A DNA stretch of 64,000 nucleotides, from the NCBI GenBank assembly GCA_963830725.1, contig CAWHNO010000015.1, positions 62,001 to 126,000 on the forward strand, given 5' to 3'. Positions 17,780-26,711 of this stretch are shown here, one piece after another. Numbering within the stretch: position 1 is the stretch's first letter; each line of letters begins with the position of its first letter. The notes under the pieces were generated by a model that made no database searches, was not told where the DNA came from, and worked only from the letters and a program-made list of their open reading frames with translations. The translations under genes were made by a program, and so were the position numbers. The stretch is from DASSUW01 sp963830725 (GTDB lineage Bacteria > Actinomycetota > Thermoleophilia > Solirubrobacterales > Solirubrobacteraceae).

Positions 17780-17972
17780 GTGTCGCGCCTTCGGGTCGCA
17801 GCAGGTCGCCAGCGGTCCGAGGTTTGTGGTTGAGGTCGTCGTCGGTGAGTCCGCCGGCGTCGATGCGGCGCACCGCCTGGCGCTCCATGAGCTGGCGTGG
17901 GAGCTCGATCACGGTGAACATGAGCTGGGACAGGCGGCGCTCGAGGTTCTCGGAGTCCGACTCGAGTATCAC
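17780..17972 (-). pseudogene. gvpK: Gas vesicle protein GvpK remnant with internal deletion
   Basis: From a possible GTG at 17972 the frame reads ENLERRLSQLMFTVIELPRQ, then LMERQAVRRIDAGGLTDDD, closely matching the N-terminal half of GvpK (usually ...LVxLVLTLVELLRQLxERQAxRRxxxGxLTDE). It then jumps to DLN and, after a frame change, LGPLGDLLRP, which is the conserved GvpK C-terminus (DLNLDLGPLG). The roughly 40 middle residues are missing. No gvpA, gvpF, gvpG or gvpN is visible nearby. I read this as the last trace of a lost gas-vesicle cluster. Confidence 0.55.
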
Positions 17973-18232
17973 GGCCGCTGCTCCTGTCCCCCTCGATCGG
18001 GACGATCTCGCACGACGGCTACCCAACGGATCGTCTGATCAAAACCAACCCCGCCGTGACACCTCGAGCCCGCCGACGAGCATGGTGTTCTCCGGCGTGA
18101 CCCCGGCTCAACTGATGATCGCAAAGGAGGACCCGCTAGACCTCTTCGTCTGCACCGCGTGACGGTGGGTCCGTTCAGGTGCATCAGCTCCATCTCCAGC
18201 TGCCCCGCAGTCGACGCACGGACGCTCTTGGA

Positions 18233-18346
18233 TCAGAAGAGCCGCCGCAGCAGGGAGCCGAGGCCTGTGATGACACCCTTGAGCAGGCCGAAGACACCGG
18301 CCAGCAGGCCGCCCACCGCTCGGCCGAGGCCGCGCAACAGTCCCAT
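18233..18346 (-). CDS. 37-residue Gly-rich amphipathic hydrophobic peptide
   Basis: ATG at 18346 with GGGAAGG 8 bp upstream. The sequence has regular glycine and leucine spacing (MGLLRGLGRAVGGLLAGVFG, then LLKGVITGLGSLLRRLF) and basic residues on one face, so it should form one or two membrane-active amphipathic helices. No family recognised. A longer in-frame start exists at 18373. The regular pattern is unlikely by chance, but the peptide lies in a decayed region and may not be expressed. Confidence 0.4.
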   Translation of the reverse strand: MGLLRGLGRAVGGLLAGVFGLLKGVITGLGSLLRRLF

Positions 18347-18548
18347 GGTTTCGGCCTTCCCATCGAGGACCATGTGTAACCCGAGTTCGTTCTCAGCGAG
18401 CGCGAACGCGTCCCTTGCGTGAGCCCTCAGGGGCGCCAACGTGACGCGCCGTGCGTGTCGGCGGTCGCGACGCCGAACACTGTGTTGGGCCGTCAGCCGG
18501 AAGGCGTGCCCCGGCCGCGGGCCGGCGCTGGGGGCGGTGTACGACGCC

Positions 18549-19937
18549 ATGCACGCGGCGCCGTCTACCTGCACGCGCCCGCGCGACTCGTTTGTGTGCT
18601 GCTTCGAGGGCGACCTGAGCGGGCACCCTCCGCTCGTGTGGTCCTTTCGGCGTGGGCGCAGGTCCGAGCAGCGGGGCGATGACGAGGCGGCCGAGCGCCA
18701 TTTCCGCGCGGCGGCCGAGCGCGGCGACGCGCACGCGGCCTTTCACGTCGGGCTCGTGCGCGAGCGGCGCGGCGACGATGCCGGCGCGTGGGAGTGGTTC
18801 GAGCGCGCTGCGGGCGGCGGCGATGGCGAGGCGGCCAAGCGCCTCTACGAGCTCGCCGACCGCGACGGCGGCGGCGAGGCCCGGGCGCGCTGGGCGCCGG
18901 GGGCGGCCGAGGCGGGGCACCCGGCGGCCGCGTTCGACCTCGGCTACGCTGCCGCGAGCGCCGAGCCGCCGGACCTCAGTGCGGCCGAGCGCTGGTACCG
19001 GCGGGCGCTCGAGGGCGGCGAGGTCCACGCGGCCAACAACCTCGCCCGCGTGCTGCGCCGGATGGGCCGCGACGAAGAGGCCGAGCCGGTCTACCGCCGC
19101 GGCGTCGAGCTCGGCGACGAGATCGCAGCGGTGAACCTCGCGGCGCTGCTGCGCGAGCACGAGCGGGAGGACGAGACGGTGACGGTGCTGCGCGCCGCGG
19201 CCGAGGCCGGGGGCTACGAGGCGGCCGAGCAACTTGCCCGCACGCTCTACGATGCGGACCGGCACGACGAGGCCGAGCGCTGGTTCCGCCGCGCCGCCGA
19301 GGACGACGAGCCGCGCCCAGGGGCAATGACGTGCGTCGGGGTGCTGCTCGACGCTCGGGGCGAGGACGAGGAGGCCGAGCGCTGGCTGCGCCGCGGCGCC
19401 GAGGCCGGCGACCGGCACGCGACGGCGCAGCTCGGCGTCCGCGCGCGACGGATGGGCCGGCTCGGGGACTCCGAGCGGCTCCTGCGTGAGGCGGCGGAGA
19501 CCGGCGATGTCGCGACCGTGCGCGAACTCGGCATCACACTGAAGCGCCTCGGCCGCGAGGACGAGGCTGCCGCCTGCTTGGAGGGCGCGGCCCGCGACGG
19601 CGACCGGCAGGCCGCGCTCGCGCTCGGCTGGTTGCTCGAGGAGCGAGGCGACCGGGACGGAGCCGCCCAATGGCTCGGCCGGGCCGCCGACGGCGGCGAC
19701 CTACACGCCGCGACGTCGCTCGGCGTCCTGCGCGCCGAGGACGGCGACGCGGCGGGCGCCGAGGCGCTCTGGCGGCGCGCCGCCGATGGCGGCATCGCCT
19801 TGGCCGCCTACAACCTTGGGCAACTGCTCGAGCAGCGCGACGCCGGCGAGGCCGCCGCCTGGTACCGCCAAGCCGTGAGCGCCGGGGGCGACGGTGCCGA
19901 CGCGGCGCAAGAGCGGCTCGCCGCACTCGGCGGCTGA
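18549..19937 (+). CDS. Sel1/TPR-like repeat protein
   Basis: About 462 residues if started at the ATG at 18549; the frame is open from 18441 and the true start is uncertain. Roughly ten to twelve 35-36-residue helical repeats with the pattern AERWYRRALEGGEVHAANNL or AEALWRRAADGGIALAAYNL, i.e. Sel1-type alpha/alpha repeats used as protein-binding scaffolds. No enzymatic domain and no clear signal peptide. The low-complexity Ala/Arg/Glu composition also gives long open frames in other phases, but the repeat periodicity fixes this one as coding. Partner unknown. Confidence 0.85.
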   Translation: MHAAPSTCTRPRDSFVCCFEGDLSGHPPLVWSFRRGRRSEQRGDDEAAERHFRAAAERGDAHAAFHVGLVRERRGDDAGAWEWFERAAGGGDGEAAKRLYELADRDGGGEARARWAPGAAEAGHPAAAFDLGYAAASAEPPDLSAAERWYRRALEGGEVHAANNLARVLRRMGRDEEAEPVYRRGVELGDEIAAVNLAALLREHEREDETVTVLRAAAEAGGYEAAEQLARTLYDADRHDEAERWFRRAAEDDEPRPGAMTCVGVLLDARGEDEEAERWLRRGAEAGDRHATAQLGVRARRMGRLGDSERLLREAAETGDVATVRELGITLKRLGREDEAAACLEGAARDGDRQAALALGWLLEERGDRDGAAQWLGRAADGGDLHAATSLGVLRAEDGDAAGAEALWRRAADGGIALAAYNLGQLLEQRDAGEAAAWYRQAVSAGGDGADAAQERLAALGG

Positions 19938-20146
19938 CCCACACGCCGATCAGCGTCCCCGCGGCAACGACCGGCGCCTTCACGCCGACGATCCGATTCC
20001 GCAACGCGCCAGGCGAAACGGCTGTGCGCGCGGATCGTCGCGTTCGAGGAGGCGGCGTGTTGCGCCGACGGTTGCGTTGGGGCTGCGACGGTGCTCAGTG
20101 GCATCCCTCGCCTGCGGGCTCGATGGCGGTCGCGCCGGCCTCGTTA

Positions 20147-20536
20147 TCAATCCGCCATGAGGCGGACGATCCCGGCCCGGGGCGGCGTGAACACGTCCAA
20201 GGCTTCGCAGCCCTGCGAACCCGCGACGCCGCCGTGCTCGACGTGCGGCGGAATCACGACGCAGTCGCCGGCGCGCATGACGCGGGTCTCTCCCCCGACG
20301 GTGAGCGTGAGCTCCCCGGACAGGATGATCGCGATCTGCTGTTCGGCGTGGTGGTGCGCCGGGGCGACGGCGTCGGGCTCGAAGGTGACGAAGTTGGTCA
20401 TCACGGTGTCGGTGGTCACGGGACGGAACTCAAGGCCCGGGATGACGACCAGCGCGTCGAGGTCTGCCACGCGGACGAACCGTGCGGGCGCGTCCGACGC
20501 CTCACCCGACTGGTCGAAGTAGGGCAGCTCGGCCAC
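20147..20536 (-). CDS. Cupin domain protein
   Basis: 129 residues. Single small cupin: motif 1 PAHHHAEQQIAIILSGEL with two of the metal histidines and Glu/Gln, motif 2 VIPPHVEHGG. Predicted metal-binding beta-barrel, function unassigned. It lies 6 bp after the stop of a second cupin gene upstream on the same strand, so the two are probably an operon of related products. Confidence 0.83.
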   Translation of the reverse strand: MAELPYFDQSGEASDAPARFVRVADLDALVVIPGLEFRPVTTDTVMTNFVTFEPDAVAPAHHHAEQQIAIILSGELTLTVGGETRVMRAGDCVVIPPHVEHGGVAGSQGCEALDVFTPPRAGIVRLMAD

Positions 20537-20542
20537 GCGCGG

Positions 20543-21046
20543 CTATCCGAGGACCTGGTCGAAGAACGCCAGCGGCCCGGTCGCTGTGGCCAGCTCGTCG
20601 GTGACGGCGCCGTCGATGAGCACGAACAGCATCCGCACGGGGCGATCTGAGCGGTTCGCCCACGCGTGGTTTGTGCCGCGCTGGACGACCGCGTCACCCG
20701 GGCCGACACGCGTCTCGGACCCGTCGTCGAGCAACAGCCACGTCTCGCCCTCGAGCACGACGCCGACGTCCACCGACTCCGTACGGTGCATCGGCGACGC
20801 GGCTCCCGGCGCCATCTCGGTGAACCGCACCAACACCCCGCCCGCGGGCGGCGGCGTTCGCACGGGGCGGTCCGTCGGCTCCGGCTCGCTCGCCGCGATC
20901 CTGACCGGCGTCCCATCGGTGATCCAGATCTCGTGGAACGCAGCGGTCCCGATATCCAGCGTTTTCGGCGTGGGCGCATCCGAGAGCACCACCGACCTCC
21001 CAGAGGCATCATGGCCCGTGACGATCCGGCGCGGCGCGACGCTCAT
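20543..21046 (-). CDS. Cupin domain protein
   Basis: 167 residues. N-terminal beta-rich extension (RRIVTGHDASGRSVVLSD), then a cupin core with MHRTESVDVGVVLEGETWLL (motif 1, histidine and glutamate present) and GTNHAWANRSDRP (motif 2, with the last metal histidine). This longer form resembles cupins found next to aromatic or sugar catabolic genes, but no such genes are adjacent. Paired with the downstream cupin. Confidence 0.83.
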   Translation of the reverse strand: MSVAPRRIVTGHDASGRSVVLSDAPTPKTLDIGTAAFHEIWITDGTPVRIAASEPEPTDRPVRTPPPAGGVLVRFTEMAPGAASPMHRTESVDVGVVLEGETWLLLDDGSETRVGPGDAVVQRGTNHAWANRSDRPVRMLFVLIDGAVTDELATATGPLAFFDQVLG

Positions 21047-21169
21047 GAGTCCGTGAGCGTACCGGGACTTTCACCCACCCGACCTCGTTGCCGGTTCCAC
21101 TCGGCGCTTCACCGCGAATCGCCGTGCCTTGCGCGACAAGCCGTAGTGTGCGGGCGTACGGTTTGCGGC

Positions 21170-22489
21170 GTGAGGCCGCGTTACGCGTACGCCGCCATCG
21201 CGCTCGTTTGCGGCGTGGCGCTCGTGACCGGCGCCGGCTTGGAGATGACGACCGGAGGCGACCCGGCCGCGCGGCCCGCGGTGTTGCTGGGCGTTGCGCA
21301 CGATGATGGAGTGCACAGGGTTGTGCGGGTTGCTCCGGTGTCGCTCCGGCCGGTGCCCGGTCGCCGGCTGCGCTTGCAGGGGCCGCTCGAGGCATGGGCG
21401 CTGTCGCCGGACGAGCGGCGGCTGGCTGCCGTGACGGACCGGGCGTCTGTGCTGCAGTTGATTGACGTGGAGCGGATGCGCACGGTTGGCCGCGTGCGCA
21501 CGCTGGCGCGCGGCTCTCCGGCGGCCGTGGTCTGGCCGCGGCGTGACCGTTTGTGGATCGTGGTGGCCACGTCCGGCTGCTGCGCCGTGGGAACGACGAC
21601 CGTCATCACGGTGGACGCGATCGCGAAACGGGTCCTGGCGCGCCGCCGGCTTGCCGGTGGCCTCGCGCGGGTCGCGGCGTCACCGGACGGGCCCGTGCTG
21701 CTGCTCGCGCCGTCGGCGATGATCGGCCCGGCACGGCTTGCGACCGTCGACGCCGCCGGCGCGGTCGAGCAGGTGCCGCTCGACGGCGTGTCGGCCGGGC
21801 TGATGCCGACGGCGCTCGCGCCGTCGGTCGAGCGCGTGCGCACGCCTGCGTTGGCGGTCGACTCGCACGGGCGGCGCGCCTACGTGCTGTCCTCGCGCCC
21901 GTACGTCGTCGAGGTAGACCTGCGGCGACGGCGCGTGAGCGGTCATCGGCTGGTGGCCCGAACTTCGCTGGTGGATCGGCTGCGGGAGCTGCTGGAGCCT
22001 TCCGCCGCGGCGTACGCCCGGGTGGGGCCGGTCCGAGATGCCGCGTGGATCGGGGCGGGACTCATCGCGCTCTCGGGATATGACGGCGATGCTGTTTGGC
22101 GCTCGGACGGAGGCGTCGAGGGTGAGCGCAGGCCAGCCGGTCTGCACGTCATCGACACGCGTGACTGGAGTGTTCGGACGCTCGACGAGCGGGCCTCCAC
22201 CTTCGTCGCCGCGGCAGGCCTGCTGCTGACAAGGGGCCCGGAAGGCCGTGGGCTGTCCGCCTACTCGCCGGACGGCGGCGAACGCTTCCACGTGCTCGAC
22301 GGCCGGCACCTCGAGATCGTGGCGAGCGCGGGGTCGCTTGCGTACGTGCGCACGCCCCCCGAATCGGCGTTGCAGGTGATCGATCTCGCGCGCGGGCGCG
22401 TGATTGGCCGGAGTGCGCCGGGGCGCGCGACACTGCTGCTCGAGCGCGTCGCAGCCGGCCGGCAGTACTCGCCCGGCACACCACGGTGA
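21170..22489 (+). CDS. Membrane-anchored beta-propeller-like protein
   Basis: About 439 residues from a GTG at 21170; an in-frame GTG at 21146 is an alternative. N-terminal hydrophobic segment (YAAIALVCGVALVTGAG) would anchor or export it. The rest is a series of beta-strand repeats with WALSPDERRLAAVTD, LARVAASPDGPVLLLAP, ALAVDSHGRRAYVLSS and GLSAYSPDGGERFHVLDG, typical of YVTN/WD-like propellers. No catalytic motif. Extracytoplasmic binding role is likely but unproven. Confidence 0.7.
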   Translation: MRPRYAYAAIALVCGVALVTGAGLEMTTGGDPAARPAVLLGVAHDDGVHRVVRVAPVSLRPVPGRRLRLQGPLEAWALSPDERRLAAVTDRASVLQLIDVERMRTVGRVRTLARGSPAAVVWPRRDRLWIVVATSGCCAVGTTTVITVDAIAKRVLARRRLAGGLARVAASPDGPVLLLAPSAMIGPARLATVDAAGAVEQVPLDGVSAGLMPTALAPSVERVRTPALAVDSHGRRAYVLSSRPYVVEVDLRRRRVSGHRLVARTSLVDRLRELLEPSAAAYARVGPVRDAAWIGAGLIALSGYDGDAVWRSDGGVEGERRPAGLHVIDTRDWSVRTLDERASTFVAAAGLLLTRGPEGRGLSAYSPDGGERFHVLDGRHLEIVASAGSLAYVRTPPESALQVIDLARGRVIGRSAPGRATLLLERVAAGRQYSPGTPR

Positions 22490-22593
22490 CGCGTCGTCAC
22501 CGCCACCGGCGAGCCGAAGATCCGCGAGTCGGCAGTGAGGCGACGCGCAAACTGCTACGCGCCACTGCTCCTTACCGCCATGAATACGGTCAG

Positions 22594-22905
22594 TCAGCGC
22601 GTAGCTGACTGGGTTCCGCGGGAGGAGCGCATCGGCCTCCGGGCCCGCGGGCCGGCGGACTGCTGGAGACTCGTCCATGACCGCCGCCTCGCGAGCACGA
22701 CGCCTCCCGGGAGCAACGCGGCTACGAGATATGGCGAGGAGTCGGCCTGGCGGCGGCTCGCCGCCGTGCGCGGAAGTAACAGCCGTCGATCTGCCCCCCC
22801 CGGGCTCGTGGGGATGGCGCCGGTGGCGACCCCCACACCGCCGGCCACGAGAGCGGCAACGGTAGCGACCAGCAACGTCCGGACTGATAACAGCCGACGT
22901 CTCAA
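22594..22905 (-). pseudogene. N-terminus of a secreted surface protein, frameshifted
   Basis: TTG start at 22905 with AAGGAGGG ideally spaced upstream. A signal peptide follows (TLLVATVAALVAGGVGVATG). Immediately after, at an eight-C run (22794-22801 on the plus strand), the frame changes; with one base fewer it reads QIDGCYFRA, a motif seen just after the signal peptide in many Thermoleophilia surface proteins. The corrected frame stops soon after, so the gene is truncated. The rest of the 22490-23255 gap holds nothing I can support. Confidence 0.4.
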
Positions 22906-23255
22906 CTGACCCTCCTTGGGTGCCCGCGCCTGGTGCAGCCCGGTGCTCCATGCGGCGTCCTGCGTAGCTGTCGGCGTCCATCTGGCGCCGAGCGCGGGCC
23001 GTGCATGGTCTGCGATCCGACCCTATCCCGACGGCAGGTGTCGGCGCAACCGGCGACCACCACTCAGTGGTTTCCAGCGCCGCTTGAGCCCGCCCGCCGG
23101 AGAGTGTCGCAACGAGACAGGAGCACTCGAGATCGCACCACGCTTCCTGCTTCTCATCGCAAACCGGTAGAGCTTCCGCGGAAGCGCCGACCGTCGCATG
23201 CAGACGTCACGGCGATTGCCAACCGCCTACTCCCGCGCGGCATGGTCAATGCCCG

Positions 23256-23627
23256 CTACGCGCTTTCGTACGGCGCGTAGCGGTGGTGCAGCATGAGCTG
23301 GTTGCCGTCGGGGTCGGCGAAGATGGCCATGTGACAGACGCCGGTGTCGAGGGTGTCGCCGAAGAAGGTCACGCCCTTGGACTCGAGCTCTGCCCGCGCC
23401 GCGTGGACGTCCTCCACGCGCAGTGGCAGCGGGTTGCCGGTCTGGGCGACGAACTCCATCCCGACCCTCTCGGGCTCCCAGACGGCGAAGCAGGTGCTGC
23501 CCACCCACTGCTCGTACTCCGCGTGCTCATCGGGGCGCATGCCGAGGGCGTCGCGGTAAAAGCTGCGTGCGCGCTCGGCGTCCTGCGAGGGGATGCCTAT
23601 GAAGTCGAGGTCTTGGATGAGTCCCAT
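23256..23627 (-). CDS. VOC (glyoxalase/bleomycin-resistance) family protein
   Basis: 123 residues. Two beta-alpha-beta-beta-beta modules typical of the VOC superfamily: DLDFIGIPSQDAERARSFYR at the N-terminus and a C-terminal FADPDGNQLMLHHRY. Metal-binding positions usually include a His/Glu in each module. Substrate not predictable. A paralogue of similar ending (HHRYAP) lies at 59390-59764. Confidence 0.85.
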   Translation of the reverse strand: MGLIQDLDFIGIPSQDAERARSFYRDALGMRPDEHAEYEQWVGSTCFAVWEPERVGMEFVAQTGNPLPLRVEDVHAARAELESKGVTFFGDTLDTGVCHMAIFADPDGNQLMLHHRYAPYESA

Positions 23628-23837
23628 ACGCGTCAGTCTGTCAATCAGCCCCGGAGCGGCTCGGGTAATGCGGCCCGCGCGGTCGACACGCGACAGGTTC
23701 CTGTTTATCGCTGCCGCTCACACCGCGGCGGCGCATGCGGCGAATTCGAGCGCGGTAGAGCGGGTCAAGCCGTGTCTACAGGGTCTCGCTTGTCGCGCAA
23801 ACCAACACCGCCCAGGTGGATCGTGAGCGTGGTTAGC

Positions 23838-24626
23838 CTAGGTTCCGCGCCACTCCGGCGGGCGCTTCTCCAGGAACGCACACATGCCCTCTTGGGCGTC
23901 GTCGGCGCGCGCGTTCATGGCCATGACGGCCTTGGTGAGGTCGTATGCCCGGTGCTCGTCGAGCTCGATCTGCGAGTAGAACGCCTCCTTGCCAATGCCC
24001 ACGGTAAGTGGGCTCGAGCGTGCGATCGAATCGACGAGCGAGTTGACCTCGGCGTCCAGTGCGTCCTCTGGGACCACGCGGTTGACCAGGCCCCAGTCGA
24101 GCGCCGTGGCGGCGTCGATCGGGCGGCCGGTCAGCAGCATCTCGAGCGCGCGCTTGCGCCCGATCGCGCGCGACAGCGGGACCATCGGCGTGGAGCAGAA
24201 CAGGCCGATCTTCACGCCGGGGGTGGCGAAGCGCGCGCCGTCGTCGGCGACGGCGAGGTCGCAGGCGGCCACGAGCTGGCAGCCGGCGGCGGTCGCCATG
24301 CCGTGCACCTTGGCGATCACCGGCTGCGGCAGCCGGTGGACCGTCTCCATCAGCTCGGTGCAGACGTCGAACAGCCGCTGGAAGAACGGCCCGTCGCGCC
24401 CGATCATCTCGCTCAGGTCATGGCCGGCTGAGAACGCCGGGCCGGCGGCCTCCAGGACGATCGCGCGCGTCGCGGGTTCGGCGCTCACGCGGCGCAGCAC
24501 GGCAACGAGCTCGTGCATCAGCTCGAGGCTGAGCGCGTTGCGCTTCTCGGGACGGTTGAGCGTTACGCGCACGGCCGGACCGTCCTGGCGGACGAGCACC
24601 GTGGCGCCTGGGGCAATCGTGCTCAT
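23838..24626 (-). CDS. Enoyl-CoA hydratase/isomerase family protein
   Basis: 262 residues. Crotonase fold: VTLNRPEKRNALSLELMHEL, oxyanion-hole segments AGHDLSEM and the MATAAGCQLVAACDLAVA helix, GVKIGLFC, and the C-terminal FLEKRPPEWRG typical of the family. The glutamate pair of true hydratases is not obvious (GMATAAGCQ replaces the usual GxAxGGG/E), resembling the ECHDC3-like members whose hydratase activity is doubtful. Probable role in acyl-CoA handling. Standalone gene. Confidence 0.9.
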   Translation of the reverse strand: MSTIAPGATVLVRQDGPAVRVTLNRPEKRNALSLELMHELVAVLRRVSAEPATRAIVLEAAGPAFSAGHDLSEMIGRDGPFFQRLFDVCTELMETVHRLPQPVIAKVHGMATAAGCQLVAACDLAVADDGARFATPGVKIGLFCSTPMVPLSRAIGRKRALEMLLTGRPIDAATALDWGLVNRVVPEDALDAEVNSLVDSIARSSPLTVGIGKEAFYSQIELDEHRAYDLTKAVMAMNARADDAQEGMCAFLEKRPPEWRGT

Positions 24627-24827
24627 GACGCCACGATACGCCTGAAGGGTCGCGTCATGTCCAGCCAGACCGACCGCGCCGGAACCGGAGTCTCCTCACC
24701 GTGGCCAGCGCGCAACCGCGTGAGCGCTCGCGTGGCGGCGACCCGCACCGCGGGACTTCGGATGGCCGCGGGGCGAACACGCGCGGCCCGCACTGACTGG
24801 CCGCCGCCGGCATGGGACCTTCTAGCC

Positions 24828-24902
24828 ATGGCCAGACACCGCAAGCGCAGCGCGTTCGATCTCTTCCTCGACGCGCTCACCCAGCCTGTCCGATTCCGCT
24901 GA
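24828..24902 (+). CDS. Possible 24-residue small protein
   Basis: ATG to TGA frame encoding a basic N-terminus (MARHRKRS) and an amphipathic stretch (AFDLFLDALTQPVRF). No clear ribosome binding site. The near-palindromic hairpin beginning 10 bp after the stop is the only other support. Could be chance. Confidence 0.2.
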   Translation: MARHRKRSAFDLFLDALTQPVRFR

Positions 24903-24912
24903 GTGCACTGCG

Positions 24913-24938
24913 CCGGGCTGATCAGCTGATCGGCCCGG
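24913..24938 (+). terminator. Near-perfect 26-bp palindrome, possible terminator
   Basis: Sequence begins ccgggctgatcag and ends ctgatcggcccgg; the two 13-bp arms pair with one mismatch pair. It could form a hairpin in either strand or be a protein-binding palindrome. It sits in a gene-poor region after a possible micro-ORF. Confidence 0.4.
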
Positions 24939-25612
24939 TGCGGCCCAGCCGTTGAAGCCATTTCAGTTACCCGGCCGGCAACAGCCGCGACCCTCGCATC
25001 GGCGGGCTGCGGACCCGGTCGATCGAGGGCCGCTTTCGCGTGGAAGCGGCGCTGGGGGTTGAAGGCCTAACATGACGCGATCCTAGCCCTGGCCTCGGAT
25101 CAAGCCGCTCACGCTACGTCGGAGGCGGTTCTGCGAATTTCAGAATCAGGCGCCCGGCCGCCGCGCGGTGGAGGGCGTACGGGCGACGCGCGCGGACGGG
25201 CGCCATGCCAACGATCGCTCAAATGACAGCCAAGGTTCATCCCCCCAGGACTGATTCCTGACAGCGCTTCCTCATCAGTTCGAACCTTTCATTGGGTTGT
25301 GCGTTCCCAAGCTGTGGACGGTGCGCGCTGCGACGGAAGCTCCAGACGAGCCAGGAAGGGTGACTCTGCGCGCACCGTCCTCCGAAGCCGCCCGCCCGGC
25401 TATGGACTGCGGGATCAACGCGGCCGGTGTCCGATCGAGCGTTGGCCCGGTCCGCCACCGCACACTCGGCCGTAAGGAGCGAGGCCGAGTGGCGGCTCCC
25501 ATCACGCGCGAGGGGCGCTGCGAAGCGGCGCGTTCGCGATCGATTGCGGCCGGCGGGCAGGGTTGCTCGAGCGGGTGATGCGCGCCCCCCGGGCGGGGAT
25601 TATCATGGCGAG

Positions 25613-25855
25613 ATGCTGCTCAGGCCGCTGAGGCGCGCGCCGATGATGCTCGGCGGTGTCGGCTTTCAGGCCGGCTTGGACGAGGCGCGACGGAAGCAGC
25701 TCGAGGCGCAGCGACAAGCGGTCGTCCGCGCCCCCCAGGCGGCGTCCAGGCCGGACGTCGTCGAGCAGCTCAAGGACTTGACAGCGCTCCAGGACGACGG
25801 CGTTCTCTCGCCCGAGGAGTTCCAGATGGCGAAGCGCAAGGTGCTGGGCGGCTGA
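25613..25855 (+). CDS. SHOCT domain protein
   Basis: 80 residues from ATG at 25613. The last 30 residues (VVEQLKDLTALQDDGVLSPE followed by EFQMAKRKVLGG) match the SHOCT short C-terminal domain, a helical module found at the ends of many bacterial proteins and thought to mediate oligomerisation. The N-terminal part (PMMLGGVGFQAGLDEARRKQ) has no recognised domain. Standalone gene. Confidence 0.7.
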   Translation: MLLRPLRRAPMMLGGVGFQAGLDEARRKQLEAQRQAVVRAPQAASRPDVVEQLKDLTALQDDGVLSPEEFQMAKRKVLGG

Positions 25856-26042
25856 GCCAGGAGGCGAGCGCCGACAGCGAGACGAACAGGGCAGCGATGC
25901 CCGCCACGAACACGTACGCGAGTTGGAGGTGTGTCGACGTCGTCTCACGCGCGCAGCGTTGCGAGCAGGATCAGCGCGAGCCGGATCCACCGCCTCTGGA
26001 GCGTGGGCGAATGCGACAGCGGTGGACCTGCACAATGGGCGC

Positions 26043-26648
26043 GTGACGACGCCGAGGCGCGCAATCTCCGTCGTGCCCGCCAACGAGGCGAGCTGGGAAG
26101 ACCTGCAAACCGTCTTCGGGACGCGTGGCGCAGCGTCCCGGTGCCAGTGCCAGCGGTACAAGCTGCGGCCGCGGGAGGCGTTCGCGAAGTTTCCCGTCGA
26201 GGAACGCGCCCACCGGCTACGGCAGCAGACCGACTGCAGCCATCCGGAGTCGGACACCACGAGCGGCCTCGTTGCGTACCTCGACGGCGAGCCCGTCGGC
26301 TGGTGCGCAGTCGAGCCCCGTACCGCCTACGAAGGCCTCGTCCGCAACGCCCGCGTCCCATGGGAGGGCCGTGAGGAGGACAAGACCGACGGCAGCATCT
26401 GGGCGGTGACCTGCTTGTTCACCCGTGCGGGCTTTCGCAAGCTGGGCGTCAGTCGCGCGCTCGCGCGCGCCGCGGTGGATTTCGCGCGCGAGCGCGGGGC
26501 CCGAGCCATCGAGGCCTACCCGATGACGACGAAGGACGTGATCGCGGAGGAACTCCACGTCGGCACAGACGGCGTCTTCGCGGACGCCGGCTTCGTCGAG
26601 GTGAGTCGTCCCACACTGCGGCGGCTCGTGATGCGCATCGACTTCTGA
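26043..26648 (+). CDS. GNAT family N-acetyltransferase
   Basis: 201 residues from the GTG at 26043. Acetyl-CoA-binding region: WAVTCLFTRAGFRKLGVSRA, where the R/Q-x-x-G-x-G/A loop is in variant form (RKLGVSRAL). N-terminal CQCQRYKLRPREAF is characteristic of a GNAT subgroup found in actinobacteria (conserved W/C-x-C-Q-x-Y). C-terminal FADAGFVEVSRPTLRRLVMR completes the fold. Substrate unknown. Confidence 0.87.
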   Translation: MTTPRRAISVVPANEASWEDLQTVFGTRGAASRCQCQRYKLRPREAFAKFPVEERAHRLRQQTDCSHPESDTTSGLVAYLDGEPVGWCAVEPRTAYEGLVRNARVPWEGREEDKTDGSIWAVTCLFTRAGFRKLGVSRALARAAVDFARERGARAIEAYPMTTKDVIAEELHVGTDGVFADAGFVEVSRPTLRRLVMRIDF

Positions 26649-26711
26649 TCCCACGATGCGCTCGCGGCGCTGCCGAATCGAGGCAGTTATCGTCCATGCT
26701 CTTACGAGGTC

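Larger units (their letters stand above)
24627..25612. other. Long intergenic region
   Basis: Nearly 1 kb without a strongly supported gene. It contains a possible 24-residue frame at 24828-24902 (MARHRKRSAFDLFLDALTQ and on) followed by a hairpin, and a short frame after 24962 reading PRIGGLRTRSIEGRFRVEAA that lacks a start. Remaining frames show no domain pattern. It may hold decayed genes or a small RNA. Confidence 0.35.

Noticed and set aside
18549..19937. DNA-level tandem repeats
   Set aside because: The periodicity is explained by Sel1/TPR-type protein repeats; no exact DNA repeat units.
19940..20146. Minus-strand start reading RNRIVGVKAPVVAAGTLIGV
   Set aside because: The frame runs straight into the antisense of the Sel1 gene without a plausible continuation; perhaps a remnant, but nothing firm.
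23160..23200. tRNA-like stretch with ggtagagcttccgcggaagc
   Set aside because: No acceptor stem or TPsiC arm could be formed; chance similarity.
25860..26030. Minus-strand hydrophobic frame (LQLAYVFVAGIAALFVSLSA) possibly a small membrane protein
   Set aside because: No start codon in frame between stops and the only upstream frame overlaps the acetyltransferase gene; not supportable.
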